Shown: positions 23,366 to 36,100 of the stretch, piece by piece
Layout: every line of letters begins with the position of its first letter
How positions within the stretch are numbered: position 1 is the stretch's first letter
NCBI GenBank assembly: GCA_036924285.1
Contig: JAYKYS010000004.1
Coordinates: forward strand, 31,280,001 to 31,344,000
Source: Asterella californica
Lineage: Eukaryota > Streptophyta > Marchantiopsida > Marchantiales > Aytoniaceae
Direction of reading: 5' to 3'
DNA length: 64,000 bases
Translations under genes and position numbers: made by a program
Notes under the pieces: generated by a model
Told to the model about the DNA's origin: nothing
Seen by the model: only the letters and a program-made list of their open reading frames with translations
The model's database searches: none

Positions 23366-26099
23366 ATGATAATGAAGGACTACAGCGATGAGTTCGTGGG
23401 TGTGAGGCGAGGTCAGGGGGCAGGCGAACCAAGCGAAATCACAGTTAATTGTCCGGACAAAATCGGGCTCGGATGCGATTTTGCTCGCATCGTTCTGGAA
23501 TTCGGGCTCACTGTTGTTAGAGGAGGTGAGATCCAGTCTGATGCCTGGCATGCTGCCGCAAACCTGATAGCAAACCTGATATATCCATGTCTTTGAACGC
23601 TTAACACACTCATATCGGCTGCGCATTGTCTGTCAGCCCATATCAGCTGCGTTTAAGGTTAATCTGTGACGATCTTGACCATGAGGCTCCTTTATATTGC
23701 AGATTTGTCTACGGACGGGAGATGGTGCTTTGTTGTTTTATGGGTTATCCCCCGCAGTACTTCAATCTACGGTGAGGTAAATTGGAAACTTCTTAAGCAA
23801 CGGTTAGCAGCTGCTTGTCCTTCTCATCATGGGGTGCTTCTTCCGCCGGAACCTGTCGCGGACAAACCTCGAGAAATTCTTCTCCTCCAAGTGCAGGCCA
23901 TAGATCGAACAGGACTGCTTAATTGTAAGTCTTCACTACTTGAGATGTATTGCCTTCTTCTTTTTTTCATGTCATTTGGAAGATTTTGTGGTTGGCGTTT
24001 CCCTCATCTCTCTATATTTCTCGTTGGACTCTCATCGCTTGGGGGTTACCTCGAGTGTGCGCGTAGTCTGATTTGTTCTGTTATGCTCATGTACCACATA
24101 TAGATATATGTACTGCACAGATTTCCGTGCTATAGAGACTGTCGGCTGTGTACTCATGTCCTATTCAGTGCTAGCAAAATTTAACCATTGACCTTCATGA
24201 GACCATAGCGGTGGGACGGACTGAGAATTAGTTGAATGCATGTTAGTTTATCCATCATGTCTGCATGTTCTCTAGTGCAGTCAAGACAATTCGAGGGGTC
24301 CACGTATGTCATCCGCTGGATAAAGCTGAAGCAAATAGTTTTACAGTGCATGGAAGTATGGGTTCAGTTATACCTTCGGGTGAAACTCAGTTCCTGAAAC
24401 ACGAGGGCGCCGTGATGGAGATGCTGGATCAAAACCAGGATCTCAGCCTTGTCAACTTTCAGATGTGGATTCGCTTCCCACTTCACACAATATTGATATC
24501 TCATTAATCACGTCTTGAAGCAGGAATCCATTTTTGAGCTAAATCCATTTACCATTTAAATCGTGGGGTTGCAGTGGTGACACAAAAACTTTGGGAGCTG
24601 GAGCTAACTATTCACAAGGTGAAAGTGTCAACGAGTCCGGAAGGGAAAGCTGTCAACCTCTTTCTGTTATCAGATAAAAGGTACGATTGTGCGACTGAAT
24701 TATTTCCGGCCTTACCTGATGTCGCCTCTCTAGATCGTTGTCAACATTGTTCAACTGTGGTTGCTGTTTATTATTTACTCACCTCATTCCATTCTGGTTG
24801 CAGCGGAAGACAACCCTTGGATAAAGAGCGCAAAGATGTCATTTGCGAGAAAGTTAGGTTATCTCTAGGAGGAGGTACAGTTGTTGAATTAACTTTAGCG
24901 GGACCAGAATGCGGTGGTTTGGACTGTGCACCATATCTTCCACCTTCGGTGTCCAAGGACCTGTTTGATGATGGGCAATTTGATCTTGTCATCTCGGTGA
25001 CGAAGTCACTGTCTGTCAAGACCCTGAGCTGTCCTACGTTGCCGACACGGACCAAGCTGGAGTTAGATAACACAATCAGTCCAGTTCACACTTCGATGCA
25101 TATAGAGTGCAGGGATAGGAAGGGACTGTTTTACGACTGTATGCGGACTCTAAAAGATAACGATATACAGGTATGTAACTATTACAACTTAGAACTGATT
25201 TGACTTATTGTCAGAAGTTAGTATTATTTTCTTTCATCATCTAAACTGTATAGGAGGTAACAGCTATAATTTCCGGGAACTTAGTCGGGATGAGTTTCGG
25301 AAATGTTACTCAAGAAGTACTCTTGTCTTCCGCTTTGATCAGGTTGCATTCGGCCGTATCTCTACATTGGAGAAAGGCACTTGTGAGATTAGTTTGTTCA
25401 TACTGAAAGACGGTAAGAAGATCGAAGAGAACAAGCAAGTTGCGTTAGGTGAACAGCTGCTCCGAGAACTGACGAATCCCTTGCGAGTCTCAGTCGTCAC
25501 GAGGGGCCCTGACACTGAATTGCTAGTAGCTACACCTATAGAGGCCTGTGGCAGAGGAAGACCACGTGTTCTTTTCGATGTTACTCACGCGTTGATGGAC
25601 AAACCCTTTGGTATTTGTATTTTTAAGGTAAGCAGTAGGCTTCGGAGCGTTTGAATATGGCGGCAAGCATTTGTGCAAGACGAAGGACTGATTGGAGTGT
25701 TGGTGCAGTCTTAGTCGTAGTCGTAGTCGTGTCTTAGTCTTCGTCCTCCACGCCCGAAGTGCAGAGACCCCCTTCTTAGCTGCCTGTTGATGTGTGCTTT
25801 TCGTATCTGAAGCAGTTGAGCACAAAGGGTAGTACTGATCAGTATTTCGGCGACCTCTTAGCTGCCTGTTGATGTGTGCTTTTCGTTTGTGAAGCAGATG
25901 AGCACAAAGGGTAGTACTGATCAATTTTTGGTTACCTATTTTTGGCGTTAAGCAGGCAGATATTGGAAGGCATGTTGTGGAGAAGCGGGCATGGGAGGTA
26001 TATCGCTTTTTGCTGATTGAGAAGCCAGACCTTGAACTTACAGACCCGAAAGTCCGGAAGGACATCACTGAAAAAGTGAAGAACATCTTGATGGGCTGA
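23366..26099 (+). CDS. ACT-domain repeat protein, ACR9/ACR10-like
   Basis: Plant ACR proteins consist almost only of ACT domains, small folds that bind amino acids, and are thought to sense nitrogen or amino-acid status. Six exons add up in frame to 427 codons plus TGA: 23366-23525, 23703-23924, 24575-24680, 24804-25170, 25343-25627, 25956-26099. All introns are GT-AG. The opening ITVNCPDKIGLGCD and FGLTVVRG, then STDGRWCFVVLWV, are typical of the first ACT domain of the ACR9/10 branch. Later blocks include DRTGLLN, HIECRDRKGLFYD and the closing RGPDTELLVATP, GRGRPRVLFDVT and WEVYRFLL. About four ACT domains are expected from this length. An ATG also occurs two codons downstream. Intron 5 contains a tandem duplication. 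Confidence 0.9.
25775..25923 (+). repeat. Tandem duplication inside ACR-like intron 5
   Basis: Two 67-bp copies (25775-25841 and 25857-25923) begin CTTAGCTGCCTGTTGATGTG and end AGTACTGATCA, with few differences. They lie between exons 5 and 6 and leave the splice sites intact. Confidence 0.85.
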
Positions 26100-28286
26100 T
26101 TTGTACGGCAAGATGCTTAGACTTCTCATGCAGGTCCGAAAATTAAGAGTAGAAATGACGAGAGATAATTGGAGTAGATGAAGGGTTATCGTTTTATCAA
26201 GTTGAAATGATTCATGTACAAAGTACCACATCAACGATAGAATTGCACATGTCTGGATAAGTACCAAACCATCACGCCCGATCATTTTACCCGTTCCTAA
26301 GTTGTAAATAGAGCTTAATAGTCTTCTGTTCTCTTCAGTCATCCGTCGATAGTATGCGTGCAGGCTTTCACTTGAAGTTTGCAGCGTGTATGTTACGGGT
26401 AAATTGTATAGTTGATAAGGTGGGCGACAGATTCAACACGCACCCGTTATGGACGAGATAGAAGGCCGGGATACCTTGCACTTTCGCTCGACAGGGCGAT
26501 TTGAATTGCGAAACAGATCTCGAGCTATTGTCATAGTTTGTGCTTTCACGTGCGTCAGGGGTTCGTGAGCTCAGTCTCTCGGTTCCTGTCTCGAGTCTCG
26601 GTTGTGGGATTGCTTCAAGGTGAAACACCTGATGACTGGGGATTTGAAGTGTTTCCTGTTCCCTAAGCTGTCAGTGGGTAGGATATTTAGATGAAAAGGT
26701 TCGATACTATAGATTAATGGGGAAAAAGTTTTAGTTTCCCTTCTGTTTCCTTCTGCCTTTTGCGTAGGCGTTGGGGTTACATAAAGATGGAATTTTGCTT
26801 CGTGACAAGTGAACACTTGAACACGGGTCTACCTTAATCTCACAATCAGGTGGATGCAGCTTTTACTTTGGGAAAGGAATAGTTTTGCGTCTGTTTCGAA
26901 GTAGCTAGACCACCGAAGAAGTTATGGGACTTGTGTCCTGACACGTGATCCTCGTAATTATTCGTTTGTGTCTACTGATAAGAGGCATTAATGTGGGAAC
27001 TCGAGGTTAGTGTTTTAGTTTGCAGAAGGACTCTTAACAGATTCGCGGAGCGGAAAAGGTCAATTTCTATTTTAGAAGGTCGTTAGGAGTTGTTACACTA
27101 GGAAGAGAACTTTCTTCACATCTAGGGACAGTAGATTCCTTACCCAACTTCCCTAATTCTTTACTCGGGATATCTTGAAAACCCGATAACTGCAAGAGGT
27201 ACACTACATCTGAAGCGAAAGAGGCAAGGCGGAATGTACAAGCACATCTGACTTAGGGCACAGTCTAACATATCTCTGAAAGTTCTTATCAATACGTTCA
27301 CAACCCCCTAGAGTCTAATTAGTTTTGAAGTCCAGATCCTTGTCTGCACATATATGGAAAGGGTATGCGGACGGTTCCACTTGGATGATGATGAGGTTTC
27401 TCGGTAGTTACAGTTATAATGCGGACAGGGGAGGATGGCTCTGTGGTCTACAAGATAAAAGATACAAGAGATCTAGTAGAAGATCATCACAACTTTCCTT
27501 GTACTCATAATTCCCGACCTATGTCACACATTTACCGATGTTTGTAGGTTCGTTCCGCGCTTTGAATCAGTTCACGTCCAAGTTCAATCACCTCGAATAA
27601 AAAACCAGAACTTGAGCTGAGCTCACCTAATCCCAAGTCCACTCTTTAGTAGGCCACTAGGGCTAACGTTCCGGTCGATGGTCGAGGAACATGAATGGTG
27701 ACAGGTGATAGTGAGACCACAGTATCAGTCTCAGTTGGCTACATTCAGCTATGTCCACCATACATCCTTGCCGTCATGGAACTGTAAGTACAGTAGTAAA
27801 GAGACAAGTGAAGCACAAGCTCACGTCTGAGCTGACTAGATTCGTTCCAGCAGGCAAAAGTGAGTGGAGTAGTTATGAACCGTATAGATCATCCTCCATA
27901 GACGTATAACGAACAGGCTTGGTCAAAGTAGCAGGTAATCCATGGTTTCTATGTTACCCCGTCTGTCCCCTCGTGGCAGTCGTTACTAGTGGAACAATGC
28001 TCTTCCTCTAGGTCTTTTAACCCATTTCAACTGTGATTTTTCTTCCCTCTCCTTCGTCGATTAATGCATTGCTGCATCTGCCCACCGAGCCCGGAGATTC
28101 CTGCGAACTTGAACTGTTATATTGTTCTAAGTCAGGGAACACATGGCCAAAGATTTCTGTCAGTCACCACAAAGTTGTTCTATTTCCTCCTGCAATGCTC
28201 GCAGCCCACACCCGCACACCCGCATGCCCAGCTGAGTCCAATTCAGGTGCCCCAACTGCTCGATCATGCTTCGAGCTCGACCAATC
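26100..28286. other. Intergenic, no gene seen
   Basis: This gap separates the ACR-like gene from the convergent unknown gene. The first few hundred bases are probably the ACR-like 3' UTR, and the last part is likely the 3' side of the minus-strand gene. I saw no domain, RNA gene or element fragment here. Confidence 0.4.
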
Positions 28287-29972
28287 TCAGTATACAGAGA
28301 AAAAGGCCTTTTTCATGTGTCTTAGAAGAATCTTCTTAGAAACCTCCAACTCATGCTCCTGCGAAAGTTTGCCCTGAGGTTTCTTCTCCGCTGTGAGGAA
28401 AGCTCTGCTTCTGCCCTTCGGAGGAGATAGATTAGTACGATCAGGTTGTACGGTAGAAGTAGTACATAATCTGAACAAGGGACCATTTTTGCGACCGTCC
28501 AGGGGGAAGTTGCAAGTCGATGGCCGTTCGAGAACCGGAGCAGAACTGCCACAAGAGCTCAAGGGTCTATCGAGCCGCGAGTGCCGGTCCTTACTGGAGT
28601 CTGACGAATTATGACTGACGGTCTCGGCAGGTTTCTTCGAGGGCGAACTACGCCGCGAATTTGTACGAAGCTGCTGATATTGCTCTCGTTCCTCAGCTTC
28701 GGTGACGGCTTTGCAATTGTTATCAGAAGGAGCTTGATTCATCATGATGGACTTCGCTGAAAAGCTCCCCAGCATGTCCTGTGGAGTCTCTAGAGTGTCG
28801 ATCTCTCGCCATTTTGAAAGCTCCTCAGCAGAATTGGAGCAAGAGCTTACAGGACTTTCTGGCTGTTGCCTGAACTCTGGAGGAGTACCATTCTGTTCTG
28901 ATCCTACCGAATGATCATGATCATGATCAGCAACACCAGTTTCCCCGTCTCCTGGATGACTGTGTATAGGCTCCATCAATGTATGTACTGGAGGTAAGGT
29001 GTTAGATACCGGTATATCTCGACACTCGACGACAGCCCTCGTGAAACGAGGAGAAGAGCTCAAAGGGGTCTGGTGCTGAGGATGGGACTGCGGCTGCTCG
29101 TCCGTTTCAATGATCTTCAAACACAAATCACGAAGGTTCGATTCCGTTGTGGATTGGTGCAATTGAAATGAGTCGCTCTCCACAAAGTATTCGGAGCAGA
29201 TTTGGCCTGTCGAAGAATCGGGAGAAGGATCCCGCTCTTTCTTATGGCTGCCGCAGTTGTTGCTCGCCTCGACCGGATACGATTTCACGGAGGAATTGGT
29301 CGATGAGTCCGGCGTTCTGTTTCCGCTTCTGATCCTGCAGGCGCGCCGTGGCTTCGTGTAGTGAGACGTGGTTTGAGTTCCTGTCGTCAGATGCGACTCG
29401 TCGTTGTCGTCTGAGGAGACACGACTGGCCACCGTTTTCGAGGAGGAGTTCGATCTCGACGAAAAGGACTTGGGAGAATGAGGTGAATTAGCTTTGCCAG
29501 CGCTGATTCTATCTTTCTCCATCTTCTTGAATCCCGCAACCGTAGGTAGCAGAACGCAGTCTTGCGAAGAAGAAGAATGCACTACCGGCAATGCGTCGGT
29601 ACGGACGACTTCCGGAAAGAAGTCCGGAGAAGCCATTCGCTCCAGATCCGACTCGGAGTTGTCATTAACGAAGCGGTCGGTGAACCTGATCCCCGAGATG
29701 AAACTCACTGAAACTCTTCTGACTTTGGGAGAGATTCTGTATATGTAGAGCAGTTTGTTGTCGATCGTCCAGAGTTGGTTGTCGTGGAGAAACACGCGAA
29801 GACTGGGCAGAGAACGCGGCTGCAGGATTTTCTGTTCTAGTGCCCTCAAGACATCGTAGATGTTTTCAAACTCATGCTGTCCGGGGAAATTCAAGTCGAT
29901 TGTCGGCTTCGTGAACCGCACATCGTCGGGGCTTTGCCTAGTATGATAATGATCAGCTCCACTTTTCTGCAT
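28287..29972 (-). CDS. Unknown protein with possible ParB-like N-terminal domain
   Basis: This is a single-exon ORF of 561 codons from a true ATG. I do not recognise the gene. Residues about 16-80 look like a small folded domain: VRFTKPTID, then a helix-rich stretch, then LPSLRVFLHDNQLWTIDNK and LLYIYRI. This layout (a conserved RFT start, then a strand pair and D-N-[KR]-L-L/Y) resembles the ParB/sulfiredoxin-like 'DNRRL' proteins common in plants and algae. That is a pattern-based guess. The remaining roughly 450 residues are rich in Ser, Asp, Glu and Pro and look disordered. A basic patch near the C-terminus (KKILLRHMKKAFF) closes the protein. No signal peptide or membrane segment is obvious. 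The length and single unbroken frame favour a real gene. Confidence 0.7.
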   Translation of the reverse strand: MQKSGADHYHTRQSPDDVRFTKPTIDLNFPGQHEFENIYDVLRALEQKILQPRSLPSLRVFLHDNQLWTIDNKLLYIYRISPKVRRVSVSFISGIRFTDRFVNDNSESDLERMASPDFFPEVVRTDALPVVHSSSSQDCVLLPTVAGFKKMEKDRISAGKANSPHSPKSFSSRSNSSSKTVASRVSSDDNDESHLTTGTQTTSHYTKPRRACRIRSGNRTPDSSTNSSVKSYPVEASNNCGSHKKERDPSPDSSTGQICSEYFVESDSFQLHQSTTESNLRDLCLKIIETDEQPQSHPQHQTPLSSSPRFTRAVVECRDIPVSNTLPPVHTLMEPIHSHPGDGETGVADHDHDHSVGSEQNGTPPEFRQQPESPVSSCSNSAEELSKWREIDTLETPQDMLGSFSAKSIMMNQAPSDNNCKAVTEAEEREQYQQLRTNSRRSSPSKKPAETVSHNSSDSSKDRHSRLDRPLSSCGSSAPVLERPSTCNFPLDGRKNGPLFRLCTTSTVQPDRTNLSPPKGRSRAFLTAEKKPQGKLSQEHELEVSKKILLRHMKKAFFSVY

Positions 29973-31331
29973 TCTCGATCTACCCCACGCCTGTTTGCTT
30001 GCAGAGCTTCAGCGCGTTCGTCACATATTCAGATTCTGCTTCTGCAAGTCTATGATTCCTCGCCGTTCTGATGTCGTCCGGGGCATGCAGAGAATGTTGA
30101 GATTCTCGCGCGCAGATTTCATTTAGCATAAGTGGAGAATTCACACATGATGCACGCTGGCAATTGTTCTTCTCAACAAATTTCTATTCGAGCGAATAGC
30201 TTCACGAATGGAAATGTTTACACAGGCTGTAGACCTAAGTTCTACACATTTACCTTCTCTCTCTGTGCTTGTCCGTGTGGCTCAACATTGGCCTCGGCAG
30301 CCTTTCACTCAACCACAGCTGCTGCTTCGCCCAGCCCAGCCCCGCCCTGCCTTCTCTTGTTCTCTCTATGATGTTGAATTTGACGTCTACTCAACCCTCT
30401 ATCGAGTAACATCGTAGTTTCGATCTTCTTTCGTAATGATGCCGACGAGGATGAGGGTGATTCTTTTTCCAGCACCAAAAGTGCTTGGCCGTTGCCTCAC
30501 CAGGATCCAGAACGGAAACGTATACACTCAGTATGAACCTACAAGTCGTGTAACCTTCCATTTACTACTATCTTCACTGTATTCACATTTATCACCTACC
30601 GCGCAGGACAATTAACACTCGGGGAAAGTCGGGCACCTGGGCTAATAATATAGAGTAGAGGTGCATGAAAAGATGGTACCCTCAATCACGTGAAACAGGT
30701 GTAGCGCCTTGGAAGAACGGTGACGATATACTGTCGTTTTCGCTGTCTAATCCACGCAACAGTTTCAAGCCTTAGGATTGTTCGACGGCTCATCACAAGA
30801 AGTTCAGAATCCTATTTCCATTTGTATCTGTACGATGTACTCGGAGCTACTGGTACAGTTTGCCTAGCATACATTCAATCTCAGCTGGTTGATGGCCTCT
30901 TTAGGATCAACTTCGACTGGAATTCGAACTTAATCACACTTAGGATTTCCTATGCTTAGAATGCACGAGATGAAACTTTGTGCTCCATCGTAGCCTTTTG
31001 AGCAACAAAATACCCTCGCGCACAACTGGTAGGAATCCATCAGACGCGAATATCAGTGCGCGCTCAGAAACAAGTTACACTTCTGATTTCCTTCACCTTC
31101 TCCTTCGCACAGGCGTATATATTGAAACCAGTTAATTTCAAAGGTCAAGCTCTTGACTTGCCATCTATTAGTATAATTCTTATTCCAGCATATAGTTACA
31201 ACTCGCTTATCCGGTTTTCGATAAGCAGGTTTCTATATAAGACCTATTTGGTGTATATTACAGGTTTCGCGGCAAGTCTGTACAATAAAATCTTCCGCCT
31301 GCCACTTGGAGCAGGAGTCTACATTAAAATT
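29973..31331. other. Intergenic, no gene seen
   Basis: The region holds the likely promoter of the minus-strand gene ending at 29972 and the 3' flank of psbR. The plus-strand frame at 31056-31577 overlaps the last psbR exon on the opposite strand and has no recognisable content. Confidence 0.4.
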
Positions 31332-33030
31332 CTAAACCAAGGCACTGGTGTTATAGACGAGAAGAGCTCCCCCGAGCAACAAAGCCCCCAAAGTTACTGC
31401 CCAGAGGAGAAGGCCAGTTTGCCCTGCACGAATAGCAGCCGGCATGATTTTTATCCAGGACAGTATAACAGGAGAGTGCAAACCTCTTGCTTCAGAAAAG
31501 GAAGAGTACGAGTAGCAGCCGACATGACTTTCATCCAGGACAGTATAACAGGACACTGCAAACTTCAGAAAACCTAAACTTCAGATAAGGAAGAGTACGA
31601 GTCTGCTCCGAATAAACTACTTACCTCCAGCGTAGGTATTACCAGATGGAGACCACTCGTCAGGTTCATAGATGGGACTGTACAACAGTGAGAAGCGAAT
31701 GCATGAGTCGAAGACGGCTTGGAAATATCACTCCTAATCACGAATAGTCGATTTCACGAAGAGATAGTAATGCACTTTAAAGCACAGTTGAAGATTCTAT
31801 AGAAGGAAATAATGTATATCCGACGTAAAATTCTGTCCGTCTTTCTATACTGGAAGGGAGAGGAAGTGAATCTCAGTAAAATTGCAGAATTAACAAAACT
31901 TTATTCGGGGATGCAGAATAGGAAGAGGAGGAGGACAGACATGTGAGGACAGACATGGTCGTTGTTGGACAAGGAAGCTCTTTACGATCTTAAGATGTTG
32001 CAAGTGTATGTTCCTGATCCCGGTTTCTATGAGTGGATACTACAACAGTTTGGAAACAGCACAAGGATTTTACTCAGTTACGAGCAAAGAGGGTGGTTCT
32101 GGGAATGGGTTCACGCGTGTCGCGATTGAGAGGGACAGATGGTCTTAAGCGGATGCACCGAAGAAATTGACTGCGCTAAGCAGCATGTCAACGTTATGGC
32201 CAAGCCCGCTACCGATGGGTGAGAGAGTGTAGCCGCAGTACCTGGCCCCGTCTACGTTGGCTCCGTACTTCTTTGTAAATTGGTACACTCCTTTGCCCTG
32301 CAACAAATAAACCGAAGGTCGGACTGCTAGTGAGGTCGATAGAAGGAGGGCGGGTTGCAAAGGTGATGAAGCACGTATTAAATCGAGAAGGGAACTAGTA
32401 AATTTACAATTCGCCACATCCATACTTACCACTACAAGCAGTGATCGAGCCACCTCTCGGATCAGGTCTATATGCTCGGATGCTATAACAAGTAGACAAA
32501 TTGTACGTACCGTGGCCTTTCTGCCGGATGCGTCCACTCCGTTTCGGAACTTGGTTCCTCCAGAAGGTCCTGCATGGCACCAAACGACAACGTCCCCGTT
32601 GGATATATCAGGAGACCAGCTGCCGGCTTCGACTTCTAGAAAGATTGAGCTTACACTCCTGCCAAGTAAAACATCCTCCATCGGATACGTATACAAAAGC
32701 ATCATCTGAAAATTCCTAGTACTGAACCGCAGTTCTTCACTAGCTATAGAAGAGCACATGTCACAGGACACATGATATTAACAGGAAAGTGATGATTCCT
32801 GCAAGAAAATAGTAGAAAGATATAAGAGTGTTCCCACCGTTAGGGTCCTTCACTTTAACCTTCTTGCCAGCACTTGCGACCACTTTCAGGGCCCGGGGAG
32901 AACTCGACGAAGAAAATCTCAACACCGGCAGGCCTTGCACCGCAGCTCCTGAAACTTCGGATTTCTTGCAAGACAGAGGGACGGCAGCAGTCGATGGCAG
33001 TATCAAGGCGTGTGGCATCGTTGCAGCCAT
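31332..33030 (-). CDS. psbR: Photosystem II 10-kDa protein PsbR (nuclear precursor)
   Basis: PsbR is a thylakoid protein that helps to assemble and hold the oxygen-evolving complex of photosystem II. Five exons on the minus strand, with coordinates given high to low, add up in frame to 150 codons plus TAG: 33030-32838, 32569-32511, 32297-32242, 31677-31625, 31423-31332. The N-terminus ([13 protein letters not shown]...) is Ser/Ala-rich and fits a chloroplast transit peptide. It is followed by [53 protein letters not shown] and a C-terminal membrane helix ending [13 protein letters not shown], all hallmarks of PsbR. All junctions are GT-AG. The last intron holds a tandem duplication. A TATA-like box lies about 135 bp upstream of the ATG. 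Confidence 0.95.
31430..31598 (+). repeat. Tandem duplication in the last psbR intron
   Basis: Two copies (about 31430-31509 and 31510-31598) share TAGCAGCC, ATCCAGGACAGTATAACAGG and GGAAGAGTACGAG. The second copy carries a short extra insertion. The unit lies directly next to the exon-5 acceptor, so it may carry duplicated branch-point or pyrimidine-tract sequence. Confidence 0.8.
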
Positions 33031-33161
33031 GATGACGAGTGATAGATCGAAGAGCCGACGACAGTCGCACAGTTTCCGCCCTCTTCCTCGTTCCCAAACA
33101 ACGTCAGATCCCAGAGTCTCTTTCTCGCTTTCTGTGCTCTACAGAGGAGCGCGCTCTTGTT

Positions 33162-33170
33162 GTTATATAG
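33162..33170 (-). promoter_or_regulatory. TATA box candidate for psbR
   Basis: On the minus strand the sequence CTATATAAC lies about 135 bp upstream of the psbR start codon, a normal distance for a TATA box plus leader in a highly expressed photosynthesis gene. Confidence 0.5.
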
Positions 33171-36100
33171 TTTGGCTCACCGCGTGTACAACACACTGCC
33201 CGATCGATACTTTCCGCTCGAATCGAGTTACCGACTGCTCGTAGGCAGAATATGCTCTTAGCCGGTTTTTCTATAGACTTCTCCCGACCCTCTTTCGCCA
33301 GTCTGCGTCACGCTTCTCTTCGGAGTATAGCTCAAACGTTAACGGTACCGGCAAATAATGTACTAGATACTGCTTCGAGTCAATATAATACTGTCAGTGT
33401 AGACTGTTCTTACAAGCTGCTTGTAAATCGTACGTGATGTCAAAGACTTTAGTTCTGAAAGTACAAGATAAATTCAGTCAGGTTTAAACCATGTAACTCT
33501 TAGTAGTGGTTTAACATGTTCTGTCTCGTGAGATTATTAACTTCGTGATTGATTAATCATCGAAACATGATTATGGACACACGAAATGTTAAATTCTGTC
33601 CTGTCCGTCTGAGTCTCTGAGCGCTCCATCGCCATCGACAGATAGGCGATCCATGATTTTGTCGAGGAAGTGTATCTACCACGACCTTGACCACGCCAAG
33701 AATGTGGGCTTGGTTGCTCATGCCACAAGACCAGCAGGTTCCAACTGCGTGCTGCAAGCTGTGCTCTCCGCATAGTATCATCACAGGTGCCTCTATGAAT
33801 ATTCCTGGTAACCAGGAGCACTTCATTCTGCGGGTAGGCTGTTTAGATTTAACCTTGATACTCAAAATACTTTTGCTGATAGAATTTACTTGCGGGGAAA
33901 AAATATATAAAATAAAAAAAGAACTCTCCCAGAGCTTCACACTATGTGAATCACTTCACACCTAATTAATGAGAAATATGGAAGTTAAACGAAGTTTTGG
34001 TGGGTTCAAACTACAACCTGTTCCCCAAACGGTTGGATGGTGTGTTGAAGAGTTTTTATTGAATCTCTAAATTAAAATATCACGTTAATTTCTAAAGAAT
34101 ATCTTAAATCACATAATGCTATAAAAATTAGCAGAGAAAGGATTCTCTCTTAACTTGCTCCTTAACTCGTTAAGGGACCCTTGGAAGACCCGCGGTAGAG
34201 ATGCTCTGAGGTTCTGCTTCTCTCTTGTACGATCAAGTGTAAAATAAGGTAAGTCAGGTTCGGTGAATGTTACCATGAGAACTGCAGGCGGGAAGAAAAA
34301 AAAGTACTGTCACCTCTTGTTCAGCGTACATGACAAAGATGGGTGTAAGATTACTGTTCTTTCCGGCCAGAATAACTGAGTAGTGACGTCTGAAGTAGAT
34401 GCTGCCTTCTGCAACCAGGTTCATGACCTCAACCATATTCGATTTGAAGTATCAACCACAGTCCTTACATGCATGCATAAAATGATATTCTGAGATTTAG
34501 ATGAAGGACAAATGACAGTGACAAGAAAACAGAACCCTTGTTTGAAGTCTTGACACTCAAAACGTACACTCAGTCTGTGTGAGTGATATAGATGGACATT
34601 GACAGAAGTATCGCGGGAGCTCTAACGTTTGAACAGTAAAACTGCCCTCAAGCTTCTCATGAGTCTCACGCAGCCATTCCATTCCCTGGAGGTTTAGAGG
34701 AGCACAGGTGGAATCGACATGCTGCAGCTGACCGACTGACTCTGAGTTTCATCAATCAATCTCTTCGATCCATCTCTTCGATAACCAAAGGAATACTGGG
34801 ACCCACCCCTTCGATTCTATCTTGCGCGGTTTCATATACCTGTAGCGAGGGAAAGGTGGTTCAGATTACGTGAGGAAACGGGCCAAGGCTGGCCATAGCC
34901 ATGCATGCACGCACGCACGCACGCCAGCCAAGCCAAAGCTGTTCAAGTCAGATGATGGGGACTGAAACCTGATGCGTATCATGACTTTTAGCCTGCGCCT
35001 CATTCGCGTCCCAACGAGACCTTGTCTGCTGCCCATTCGCATCTTGAGCTGCGCAGGCCCCACATACTCCAATAGGATGGACTGGCACATGGACGCAAAA
35101 TCTGGTGCTGCCTATCAAAACCAGAAAACGTGCTAAGCATTCCACTCAGAGGGTAATTTTTTATTGAGCTCTGTTGCTGATTGGAACGAGAGCTGATAAT
35201 GCAACGTTTCTTGCTATTGGTCTGTCACGGTGGTTGTACCACCGTTTCTTGCATGTCTCTCAAAGCTCCAGAATGTTCTCGTTAGTTAAACCCCAAGTTA
35301 CTTACATATCTCTTTACTTCATCTTCTTCAGCCTTCAGGCACCAACACTACAACATACTCACGTGAAGTGGGCTTTGGGACTGTATATGCATCCATATCT
35401 CCATTATAGGCTCTAAACAGCCCATATCACTGTCAAGCCAAGAGTAGCGATTATCAAGGTCAGAATCAATAGCATGGCATGCAAGGTCCGAAGAACCCAG
35501 CAGCTGTAAGAAATTAGACAGCTGCTGGGTTCTACTCCCTTTTATAGTCAATTCTTTATTACTCTATCCGGATACATACTCTGTATCTACAGAGTGAAGT
35601 TTCCTGTAGAAGTGGGGGATGAAATAGCTATTGGGAGTTAATGATCAAAGAGTTGAAAGTTTGTCGAAGTGAGTCAGTGCTGCCTTATGCTGGCGACCTA
35701 GGAATCATCCGGACACGATTGATTTAAGCAGGTAACAGTAATTTGGCTTAGATCGATGAGTGTGCGGGTCGAGACATCGGTTGGAACGAGAGCTTAAATC
35801 ATACACGAGGTCAGTGAACACCTTTGGAGAAATAGGGGAGTGAAAGGCTTTCGAGTACGGTAAATCGATCGCTGGTGTATACGGATGCAAGAAGAGACTG
35901 ACCATTACTAGCCCGCCCCACTCCACATCATATTGCCACTGAGACTGGCAAGCAACAGAAATATTCCGTGTAAACTCACAAGATACCATTCTTGTCTTGA
36001 AAACGAAGTAGAAGAGTAAGTACTATGTCATGCCTTCTTGCACTCTTCTTAAGTATTGACAAACACATTCCAGCAAGTGACATCACCTGTACAACAGTGA

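Noticed and set aside
31056..31577. A 173-codon plus-strand frame over the last psbR exon
   Set aside because: It is the opposite-strand shadow of psbR exon 5 and the intron duplication.
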